From Costus lasius (Eukaryota > Streptophyta > Magnoliopsida > Zingiberales > Costaceae), in assembly GCA_027563935.2 (NCBI GenBank), contig CM050450.1, forward strand, positions 5,129,957 to 5,193,956: DNA of 64,000 bases, written 5' to 3'. Shown piece by piece: positions 21,075 through 32,600 of the stretch. Below the pieces are notes generated by a model. The model ran no database searches, had not been told where the DNA came from, and worked only from the letters and a program-made list of their open reading frames with translations. Made by a program: the position numbers and the translations under genes. Within the stretch, counting starts at the first letter, position 1; every line of letters begins with the position of its first letter.

Positions 21075-21590
21075 ATGTCGGACCCTCACGTAGCCGGCGA
21101 CGGCGCCCTCTCCCGCGCTCCTCCGTCCGCAGATAGTGCCTCCAACAAGTGGGGCCCCTACTCCGGCGCGGGCGACTTCGGCGCCAACATGGCCATCGTC
21201 CTCGCGGCGCTCCTCTGCGGCGGTCTCCTCGCCTTCTCCCTCGGCGCCACCATCCGCCTCCTCGTCCGCCGTCGCAGCGCCGCCCGGCTCCCCGAGAAGC
21301 CCGACGAGAAGGCGGCCGCAGCCGCCGCTTTGGCCGCGGCCTTGCCGATCTTGGTGTTTTCGGCGGTTGGGGCGGAGACCCTGGGCGTGGCGGCGGAGTG
21401 CGCCATCTGCCTGACGGAATTCGCGGAGGGCGACGCCGTCCGCGTGCTGCCGGCATGCCGCCACGGCTTCCACGGCCGCTGCATCGAGCGGTGGCTGGCG
21501 GCGCGGGGCACGTGCCCGACGTGCCGCCGCACGTGCGACCACGGCAAGCAGGAGGAGGCTCAAGATGGCGCGCCGGCGGCGGCGGTTTAA
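21075..21590 (+). CDS. ATL-family RING-H2 E3 ubiquitin ligase
   Basis: Intronless, 171 aa. Layout is typical of plant ATL proteins: a short N-terminus, one transmembrane helix (about residues 39-64, MAIVLAALLCGGLLAFSLGA), a basic stop-transfer segment RRR, the PILVFSA segment that stands where ATLs have their GLD region, and a RING-H2 domain. Zinc ligands are C109, C112, C128, H130, H133, C136, C147 and C150. The canonical Pro before the sixth-ligand region and W140 (ERWL) for E2 contact are present. It would ubiquitinate substrates at a membrane; ATLs commonly act in defence and stress. Length and the single RING suit the ATL8/ATL74-80 group, but the exact member cannot be named. Coding GC is very high, as in many monocot intronless genes. 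Confidence 0.92.
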   Translation: MSDPHVAGDGALSRAPPSADSASNKWGPYSGAGDFGANMAIVLAALLCGGLLAFSLGATIRLLVRRRSAARLPEKPDEKAAAAAALAAALPILVFSAVGAETLGVAAECAICLTEFAEGDAVRVLPACRHGFHGRCIERWLAARGTCPTCRRTCDHGKQEEAQDGAPAAAV

Positions 21591-23600
21591 TTGGCAGACG
21601 TGGTTGAGCCGCTGTTAGTTGCAGTCTTGTGAAGATGGTAACTGTTTGAAAATATCGAATTAGTGCCTGGTTTCTTATTTATTAACGAGTCGATCCAACT
21701 AGTTGATTAAAAGGATAAAAATTATCTGCACGGGAGTGAAAAAAAAAAAGTATGAATTATCAGATCGAGCAAATTTTAATTTAGATCATTTAATCAAAAG
21801 ATATAAAATAGAAAATGTCTAATGTCTGACTCAGATTTTAATTAAGCTAGAGTATAATCTCTCACACCCAACCACAAAGCCACAAATTATTTTAGTTATT
21901 AATGGATTTTATTATATAAATATTAAGGACTAATTTATAATTTTACATGCTTCTGGCCAGTTTCAGGGTACCTGCGTCTAATGCCAGAGTGTAGCAATTG
22001 CTTGACCTTTTTCTTTTTATTGATAATTTTAATTTCTGAAGCTATTTCTTTCTTCTTTTATTATTTAGCACTAATTCCTTTTATCCCTTCGCAATTGCTT
22101 CAAGTTTAATGTTTCATTGCTCTTGGATCTTTTTGCTCTTTTATTAAATCATTCTTTGAAAGTATAATCATTTTATAAGTGTCATCTTTAAAAATTAAAT
22201 GGTCGTAGGCAAAAAAAAAAGGGAGTTAATACAATATTTCCACATAAATTAAAGTAATATTTTTAAGATATAAAATATACTATTCATATATTTAAATTAA
22301 ACTGTACAAGTACCACATAATTGAAATTAGCTTTTTTTTAATGATGATTGGAGTATTAAATTAAGTATCCAGCTGGCATATTAACACATATATATGGGGT
22401 AAAATTTTTAGGTCATATTTTCTTGGATGGAATTCGTAAAAAAAGAATATATTTTTCTTTTTTTTTTTATGAATTCTATCAAAAAAATAGGACCTTAAGC
22501 AGAGGTGCCGCTTAAACGGGTCTTGTGCGATCCGCTTTAAAAAAAATAGGACCTTTACAAATTTTATGAATTCTATAAAAAAAAATAGGCTCTACGACAT
22601 CTTTCGGCCGAATTCCTTCTCCGACCTCGACAACAACTTCACGAGCTCTACGACATTAGCCTCCACATTGAGCGCAGAGGGTAAATTGGCAGTTAAGAGG
22701 AGAAAGTTAAGAGGAGAACGAAAAGGAAAAGAGGAGAGAAGATGAGGTCCCCTCTATCAATTAGAGGAGAAGAGGAAAGAGAAGTGGCACGACACAAACA
22801 CATGATGACAGGATTTCAGTGTCAGAAGAAAAGAAAAAAAAAATTATTTTGATATTCGTGCTCAGTTCTGCTTTAAGATTCCCATAAATAATCTCTGCTT
22901 AATTCAGTTTAAGCGGGACCGCTTATAATTTTTTTTTATATCACATACGAGACTATGCGTAGAATATTTGTGAGCTAAAAAAATAAACATATTAATTTCA
23001 TAAAACAAATTAGTAAATTCGGTTTGATAAAATACAATAACATCATATTATTGTTATCAAATAACAATAATGATAAATAATTTTATTTGTTTCATAATTT
23101 ATTGAATTTATCAAAATGACCTAAATAATATATAATATTGGATAGTTTTTTTAGGTTTAATAGCAGTATTAAAAATTTTGGTTCAATAAAATTTATTAAA
23201 TTTAATAATCGATAATTACTAACTTAACCCTCAATCGAATTCGAACGTCACATACATCTCGATGCATAAAATTGAACGACAGGTAGTGAGTGCTGAATAT
23301 GGGCTCCGAAAATGGGCCGACAAACGGCCCATTATCTATACAACATTACGTAATAGAAAAAATTAAAGTCGAGGTCACATCATATATTAATGTAAATTCC
23401 TCTTTGCATAAACCCGTTAAAATCCTTGGTATTATTTTTATTCCCAATTAAATTTTGTCCGCTCCGAATCTCGGAACCGGGCTCGCGAGACAACCCCTTT
23501 TAACAGCTTCAGTGCTTGGCGGCGGCGGATGCCAAGGGAAAAGAAAGGGTTTCGGCGCTTGGAGGAGAGGGAAATCGGAGTCAAGGTAGCCTCCCCAAAG
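21591..23600. other. Intergenic, with a hairpin and promoter motifs
   Basis: AT-rich. Holds a poly-A/T palindrome at 22430-22476 (GAATTC at both ends) and purine-rich GAGGAGA sequence at 22690-22760. The right end carries the promoter of the RBM28-like gene with two site II-type motifs (23313-23318 and 23326-23331). Confidence 0.5.
23313..23331. promoter_or_regulatory. Paired site II (TGGGCC) promoter motifs
   Basis: TGGGCC at 23313-23318 and its complement GGCCCA at 23326-23331, about 270-290 bases upstream of the RBM28-like start codon. Site II motifs, bound by TCP factors, are known to be enriched before plant ribosome-biogenesis and ribosomal-protein genes. The role here is inferred from motif and context. 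Confidence 0.4.
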
Positions 23601-26600
23601 ATGGGGAAGAGGAAACGGGGCGGCGACTCCGGTGAGAACTCCGACGGCGGGCACTGCCCTTCCACCGTGTTTGTTTCCAATCTCCCCTACACGTTGAAGT
23701 CCTCGGAGGTGCTCGCGTGTTTGGATTGCATCTTTACATTTTCATTCTGAGCGCATTGGCTTGAATCTTTTATCATCCTTCTGAGCCTTTTGTTCTTCGT
23801 TGTTAGCTGGAAGCATTGTTCAGTGAAGTGGGACCAGTGAGGCGCTGCTTCATGGTCACTTCGAAGGGTGAGTAGCGAGTATTCTATACTGTACTTCTCC
23901 CGCAATGTTCGGCTTTTGGTAGTAGGGATGAAATCTTACTTACGTTTACTAAGACATGGATTGTTGCCTAAGAGCAATCATGGGAACTTGAATTGTTTGC
24001 TAAGAGCATGCATGCATGATTATTATATGCAATTGACATAAAATTAATATATGATGGATAATGTATGCTGACAACGAACATAAGGCATATCTAGCTCTGA
24101 TGTTGTGGAGGACAACGAACTTGTTTAAAAATAACTGGCAGTGGACTTCACCTATGTGGGAATTCTTGGTGATATATTGGGAATTCAAACTTGTTGATGT
24201 AGGATAGATGATCTTTTAGGATGCTACGAAGAAAGAGATATCACGAAAGATTGCGTGAGAATAAGGAAAAAAAGAATAGAAGAAGAATGAGATACATGTA
24301 GATGCTAGATGAATTGCAAATTTATTGATTCATCATGCTCTTCACATATCATACTTAAGCAAACAAATAGGGTGGGCAACAACATTTCCATTTTGCACAC
24401 AAACTAATAACTAATCTCATCAACTAAGTTGAGCCGCATGAACCATAGTATGGTCTAGCTCTGCACCCTAATAGAATACACAGGGCTTAATAACTTAGCT
24501 GACACATCATAACACAAATAAAATATTAAATAAAATGAATCACAATCTAGTAAGAATATGTGCAATTTGGTAGTCAACTACAATGATATAGTATCAATAG
24601 CTAGAAGGATTTTTTTTTTGTTTCACATCACTTTTTTTCTAAAGTAATAGACTCTTAATGTACCTCTTCACACAAGTCACTTTGAGGTTGTGCTTTTTGT
24701 GATTGCATTGTCTCATATAATTTTTTGTTTTCCTGAAAAGATATTTTTAATGGTAAATTAGTCACTTTTAGGTGGACTAATCAAAATTGACTCAATCATT
24801 CAAATTTTTTTAGTTATTTTGTATCAAATTCATATGGGTGATGTATTTGATTAGTAACACAAAACCAATCAAAATATTGTTATATGGGAAAAGTAGGAGA
24901 CTAGGACCTCAGATTTCACTTGATTAAAAATTTCATTGTAGTAGTTAAGCTCACGGTTTACTCTAATGGTTTCACTAATCTTACGATAAGATGATGTTGA
25001 TCAAAATTGACAAATTTTCCTTATGATTACACTCATGAGATAAATTGATTGATTGTATCAAGGCGATCTTGGTGTTTATCAGTGTATCTGGATAGTCTTG
25101 CTGTCTACTAGAATATCTAAGTTGGTCATCAATTTGGGAACTTGTCTTTTCTACCTTGGATGTTCCATATGAAAATTCATGATTAATGCAATCAAAGTGT
25201 CTGGTAAACTCAGAGTTCAGTTATAATGGGAAAAAGCTTATGGATTAAAATAAGCGTGATAAATTAGAAAAATGATAAAAATAAATTAATATGTGAAATA
25301 TGATAATGCAAATGATTACAATGTAAAATTAAAATGACATCAATGTGCTCATGCATGCAATGTAACATGAGCATCGAATAAAGGTTTGGTAATATGGCAG
25401 GTGCAAAATAGTTAATTGTGACATGTTTCACAGTTTGTCTATAGGAAGAAAATTTATGGTGATTTATTTTAAAAACATGGGATTGATGAAGAGAGTTTGG
25501 TTGCTTTGGTTGGGATTAAAAGGAAAGGAATGAGGTCATTTATATTATGAGGCTTCTTTGTATGAAAAGAATATGAAAAGAATAAGTAGGATAATAGATG
25601 ATATAAGTTATAAAATTAATAAAAATGTTAAAGCTTCTGTATTGACTCATCACTTGTTTTGTTGGTTTTTTCAATCTCACATTATAAAATGAAAACCTAG
25701 TTAGGAGTACCAATCAGATCTTCAACTCTTATATCAAGTTAATGTAGAGGTGTTGCAAAAGATAAGGAGCAATTTAACAATGACAAGACAACAATTTACA
25801 ACATGAATGTGGCTTAAGAACATTCATGAACATAATGCAATTGAAATGAAATTAATATGATGACTAATGTACACTAATAGCGAATGTAAGACATATGTAA
25901 AGGCTTGATGTTGTGGCTGCCAGTAAAAATGAACATGAAAATAACCACAAATACCTAATAGATCCGGTTAACTAAAGCCATATGGACTAGGGTTGAGCAT
26001 GATTGTCGAATTACCGATTACTAAATTTATCAAACTGAAATTTTCATTACCACTACTGAATCAAATTAGAATTATCAAAAATTAATTTACCAAATTTATT
26101 GATCAAATCAGCAATACTAGTAAATTATTGATATTCCTGAATCCATTTTCTACATCATTAAGAAAATACATGGAGTATTACCGAACAACCAAACTTTGGG
26201 CATATTTGGCCTCGCATTTAAGCTATTTTTAGGCAAAATGTAGCTAAAGAAGCATTTGGTAATGAAAAGAAGAATGAAAAGAAAGCAGAAGCTGGGAAAG
26301 CTACAATATGATGTTTTTGCTACTTTTGCTTATAAAAAAAAATAATTTGCTCGATTTTGGTTAAAATTTTAAACAATTCAAAAATTTAATAATAAGAAAG
26401 TTTTATTATTGTAAAATAATTTTAAATAATATATTTATTTATTATTTTAAATTTTTATAGTAATTAAAAAGTTATTTACCAAACAATATATAAATTTTGA
26501 TGGCACAATACATATTAGCATAGTTATGAAGCAGTTAGCTGGGCCAAACCCTTAAAACTAAAAAACCTTTACCAAATTTACGAACCTGATATGGTTATTT

Positions 26601-29600
26601 GGTAGTTTCAGTAAATTATCGAACCTTAAGAAATTTACCAAAATTATGGAAAAAACTTCTCAGGTCCACTGAAGTGAGTTAAGCGGGTCTCTCACAATAT
26701 GGTAGAACCTTCCGTAAGGTAGAACCCCTTAATGCTACAGTAAAGAGTTCTACCTTATCATGTGATGAGGCCTACCTTACTCCCACACACCACCTGGGGG
26801 GTTCAGTGCAAGGGGCTGAGAAGTTTTTTCCCAAAAGTATTACCGTTGCCAAATTTATCAAACCTAATTACTGATTTTTCAGTGAGTAAATTTTATTTTT
26901 AATGAAATTTTGCTCACCCCTAATATGAACTACAGCTGTAGCTCAAACACCATAACACAATAACTATGGCTTAATTATATATGTAAGCGGTTAGCCTACA
27001 CATTAAAATGCAGTAAATTCTACATAAAATGAAACATAAACTATAGTAAAAGTATGCCAAATTTTGTGGTCAATGATGACAGCATAGTCAGAATAATAGA
27101 TGGCATCTTTTTGTTCCTCATCATTTTTCAAGAAGCAATAAACTTTTATTTCTTCATGCAAGCTGCTTCAGGGATGTGCTAGCTGCTTCAGGGATGTGCT
27201 TACCGTGATTGCATTATGTCATGTGTTCTATGTTCTCCTTTTATTACTACATTTCTTAATTGGGATCTGATACTGCACTCCAACATTCTCGTTTCAATTG
27301 AATCTATTAGGCGCTCTCTCCCCTATATTCAAAAAGTCTCTTCGTGTAGGTTCATTAAACTTTTGCGTCAGAATTAGTTTGTTATGATATTAGCTCCATT
27401 TTTGTCTAAATTAATTCATATGTGAAGTAATGATCATATTACAGTATTGCTTACATACTTTCCCCATTTTGCAGGAGCAGAAGTGAGCCGAGGATTTGGC
27501 TTTGTCCAATTGTATGTTTTTCGTCTAAGTTTCTTCTTTTAGCTATAATACAGAAAAAACATAAATTTTTGAACTTGTAGAACTTATGGTTAATGTAAAA
27601 GTTTAAATCCCATCTAGTTACGTATCTCTTACTGCTTATGTATGAAATTGAGCACATATTACAAGCCTTGTTCCTTTCCTATCATCTCTTCATATTGTGG
27701 AATTCTAGCTCTGTGCCTTCTCCATGAATAATCATTGTTAACGTTTTTGACAAAGGGGTAGGGTAATTAAAATTTGTATTTTCTTATCATTACATCCCTA
27801 GTTTTTCTTCTTAATTTGGTTTATCTATGTATTTGTCATCTTATCAATCTTGTAATATTTCGTATCAACTGATGCAATTTCAAGTAAGGTATTATAGACA
27901 TCATACTTGATTCTAATGTTTATTGGCTAAGAATAATATAGCAAATATCACTTTCTTTCTTTTAATTTTACATTTGTGAGCCTTCTTATGGCATTTTATA
28001 TTTCTTGAGTATTAGTACAAAACATAGATTTAAAAACCAGTTTGCATCGCCTGGCCTGGTATGGGTGGCACGTAAGTTCGACCGGTATCTGGTATTTAAG
28101 AGTTAAGACCATGGGACAAAGAAGAAAAATGATATTCACCATCCATTGATGTAATTCTAATGGTTCATAATTGTTCTTGTACTATTAAATATGATTGTAT
28201 GTGTTTCAGTGCAACTGTTGAAGATGCTGAACGTGCAATTAAACTTAAAAATGGGTCCAGTAAAGATGGTCGGAAAATCAGAGTGAAACTTGCGAAGCAT
28301 CGACTCCCTCTTGAGGAACGGAAGCTGAAGATAAAGAGTGGTTACTACTTGCATAAACTTGATGCTTAACAGTCCCTTGTTCACCCAATTTAAACAACAA
28401 ATAGTTATAACTTTTTTTTAATCATATTATAATTTTGCATGACCCTCAGAGAACAATGATACAAAAAATGACAAGATTATTCACGCAGAGAGTGAAATTG
28501 AGAGAAAAGGAAGGCCACAGCCACATGACAAAGGTTGTGACATTAAAGGTACTTTGACGCTTGTTCTTTTACTGTTACTATAAGGGCATAATGCTTTTAT
28601 TTTCATCTAACATTGTAGAGGTTGTAGAATCATCAAGATGCATTGTTGACGGTGAAGAGAAGTTAGCAATCAAGGACAATGTAGTTTCATTGGAAGGCTC
28701 AGAAAAGCAGAGGTATCATTGACATAAACCTTGATGATCCTATTGTATTAAAACATTTCTTCTTTTTTTTTTTATTTTGGTGCATCGCTTTCTGATAGAA
28801 AAATGTCTTCTCTTTATATGCTCCATCTTTTCAGTTTGAGTGCTTTTCTGTCACACCTATGATTAATAAGTGGTCTTTGTAGTCAGACTATTTTTTTTGT
28901 GAATATTTTTTATGCACAAGATTATGGTTAGCAATGGAACAACAAGTCATGACTTAAAAAATAGATAGGTTAATCATATGATCAACTCTGTTTAGTGAAT
29001 TCTTTTCTAATAAAACTTTATCACTGATTTTTGTCAATTCTACTTTGAATTTAGTGATGAAGCAAATGATATCAACCAAGAATTATATTATCCTTAATGG
29101 TACTTCAGTAAAGAAATAATTTTTTGCTGTGAACCAACCATTGCTGCAAAGTCTGGCTACTGTTTTAGATTTTGTTCACGGATTTTCTTCATTTTGATGT
29201 TTATAAATTCAATATGCTTAAATGTTCTTCATATTAGGCTTAACCATCAATCACTTCTTATCTTTATGTGGATCAGGGTTGCTAGAACGGTTGTATTTGG
29301 CAATCTACTCAATGGTGAGATGGCAGTCGAAGTATTTCGTCTGGCTGGAGAAGTTGGCACTATATGCTCAATTAATTATCCTCTTCCAAAAGAAGAAATT
29401 GAACAACATGGTTTGTGGGATTTTTCTGCCATATTGAATTTTCAAATTTGGTTCCAAAAATTCATCATACATAATATTGTGTTTCTCAATTCTTTCTATT
29501 GTAAACTGCTAATATTCCTTATGCTCGTCTTACTGAAGCAAAGTAACACATGAACCTAGATGTTCCATTTATATTGTGTGATAGATGAAAATTTTCGCCA

Positions 29601-32600
29601 TTCAACATTTCAGGCCTTAATATAACTTGGAAACAACTTGACTACTCGAAGTTCTAACACATATCTTTACTTCACATATCACATGGTGTTCTAGCGTTCC
29701 TCCATTTGCCAAATGTAGTTTTGGAAAAGATTTCTAATGATCATTATATCGTAATACTGAGTGGATTCGAGCACCTTTGTGAAACCTGAATATTTGTGGC
29801 TAAAATCTCTCAGTGTGCGGTCTAGTCTATCTGCATTGATGGGAGTATGGGACATGGCTTGAATTGCAATTCTCATAATTGTAATTCAATAATATAATTG
29901 AATTCGTAAAAAATTAAATCCGATTCCTGTTTTTGGATGAAAAAGAATTAGGATTGGATATCTAATCATTTTTTAAAACAAAAGTGACCTTAAGTTTTTC
30001 GTATTGGGTGTGATAGGCAACTAATTAGCATTTGGTGTCTAAGTTTTCTGCAGCTGAAGTAAATGAGATTTGAAAATCTGACCATTTTGTGGGATTTGGA
30101 AATCAAAATTTCGTTGCAATTGGAATTTCAATTTTCAAACTTTTCTCAATTCCAAACAAGAATTCAAAATTTTTTTTGCTTCCAAACAATCTGTTGATAT
30201 CCACTAAAGCTGAACTATATTATACAACACATGAAACCATGCCGTCCACATGTTTGCTCCAGTAAAGAATGCTTTTCACGGTACCCGTTCAACTGAAGAA
30301 AGACGTGGCTAAATGAAATTAATTCTGTGGATTATGGTACTTCATTCAGCATAAATCATGTTTTCAACTGCATTATTTTATTGAGTCTATCAAGATCTTT
30401 ATTTTGGCAATTAGTATTGCTAAAGTTTAAAGATTATTGATGAAATTTTTGTTGTGCATAGTGTTCACTAAAACTGGTTGGTATTATTCTTTTCAGGTCT
30501 TGTTCAAGATGGATGCAAGCCAGAAGCTGCAGCAATACTTTATACAAGCATAAGATTAGCACGCAATTCTGTTACAAAGTTACATCAGCAGGAGATAAAG
30601 GGGTCATATGTTTGGGCTCGCCAATTGGGTGGTGAGGTACGTCCTGTTAATCGTATGCATCACAGTTACTCCCAACTTGTAGATTTCTTTGATTTTGTAG
30701 CACTAAGATTATTTTTATACTGTATAAGATGATTGAAATTGATAGAGTTTGCACGGATGACCCCTTATACCAAAAGCTTGTGTTATGGGAAAGGGCCCTA
30801 TAGATTTGACAATTTACCATTATAATTTTCAAAAGCAAGACAATGAGATCATATGGAGATACTTAATCTTTGGCAGGTAGCCTAATTGTGTTTGATTACT
30901 GGTTGATATGGTTATTATTTTTAGAAACTTTTAAATTCATTGAAGGTAGTTGATATCATCATCTATTATTAATTTTTATGAGATAGCTGGAATTGTTGGT
31001 TCTTGTATTATTTTTCTTCTTTTGTCTCTTTGGAGCATTTTTGAACTTTAGTTGACTTAAAATTGCTTGTTTTATCATATTACTCTCCTTTCCTTGTAGA
31101 AATCTTGTGTGTATAGTGGAGTCATTGTGTAGAATAGTCTAGTTTGTTTATTTACATTGTTATGGCGCAGGGCTCAAAAACCAGGAAGTGGAGAGTAATT
31201 GTCAGGAATTTACCATTCAAGGTGCTTGCTGCTGAATTTATTTCCAATTCATTTGTTCTGCAATAATTTAAGAATATTGTACATTTTGGGAGCGCTTAGT
31301 GCAGGTTACAGTTGGAGAGATTAAAGAAATATTTACTTCAGCAGGGTTTGTGTGGGATGTGCTAATCCCACACAAGTCAGATGAAGGGTATCTCCTTGTG
31401 CTCTCTCTACTTGTTTTACTTATCAAATTAACCTTGTGATATCATGCTTTCTTCTCCTTCATTAGGGTCTCAAAAGGTTTTGCATTTGTCTCTTTCACAT
31501 GCAAACAAGATGCAGAACATGTACGCTTTGTTGTCAATTATCATTTATAAGTATCATATCTGTTAGAGCAGAACTAAATGCTTTCTTTATCAGGCTATAA
31601 AAACCTTAAATGGACGGGTTATTGGAAGACGGCCTATTGCTGTTGATTGGGCTGTTCCAAAAAAGGTATACTCGCTTGCGACAGGTGCTGCTTCTGCAAA
31701 AGGTAAGTTCCAATATTTCAACTCTAGCATGTATTTTCTAGTACTTCTGTATAGGTTAGCAATGTTAAGCTTTTTTGTGATAATATTGGTCCACTGAGAT
31801 TCCTAGGTCAATGAACATCAACATGAGACGATGTTAATTTTTTTATTCCATGATTGTAATTCAATCCGAATCATTTTGTGTAGCAATTATCTCTTTCTTT
31901 ATATAAGAAAGTGTTGACCTGTCCTGGTATTCTTTGCTATCTACAACTTGCCTAATGCTGCTGACTGCAAATTTAGACGTTGGAAACCTGAATTATTTGT
32001 CAGTCTATTACCGGAACCTATGATATTTATGATAAACATAAGTTGAAGTATGCAATGATCTAATTCATCATTCTTGACTTTTTAGCCTGAATTTTACTGC
32101 ACTACTAAATTCTAAACGATGCATATGGGAGCCAAACCTAGGTGGGATATATAATGCTACACATTACTGCCTGTATTTGAGAAATTGTCTTAGCTATTTT
32201 AATTTCAGTTGATTCTGGGCTAAATTTATGAATTGACGACCTGACTATATTTTGGTATTTTTATCTTTTTCTTGTTGATTCCTTAATCAATTGCTAGATT
32301 ATGCAAAGGTGTTTGTTTCTCCAAGTCTTCTTATTAATTATTTGCTGCTGTTTTCTATTGAGTTTAGTCTTATTTTTCTTCTAGTTAGTGGCAGGAATGG
32401 TAATATGCAAAGAGATGTCTATTGGCTACTTTTTCAGTTATCATCAAGAATATTTGGATCAGTTGTCTTTTCTAGTTTCACACTTTCACGTATGATTTTT
32501 TTTTTCAGGGCACCAAGGTGATAGCGACAATGAGAGTAAATCGGACAGTGACAGTGAGTATGATGGAGCTGACATGGTTACGGATGATACCAAACTTGTT

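Larger units (their letters stand above)
25815..27235. repeat. Intron 2 duplication, copy B (interrupted by a hAT element)
   Basis: Partner of 24010-24740. Homology stops at 25987 and resumes at about 26923, exactly the borders of the hAT-like insertion. A perfect 20-bp tandem duplication (AGCTGCTTCAGGGATGTGCT, 27161-27180 and 27181-27200) lies inside. Confidence 0.6.

Noticed and set aside
20979..21607. Long ORFs on both strands around the ATL gene
   Set aside because: Alternative-frame shadows of a very GC-rich coding region; only the 21075 frame has TM and RING signatures.
29194..29553. 119-aa ORF as a separate gene
   Set aside because: It is RBM28 exon 7 with flanking intron sequence read through.
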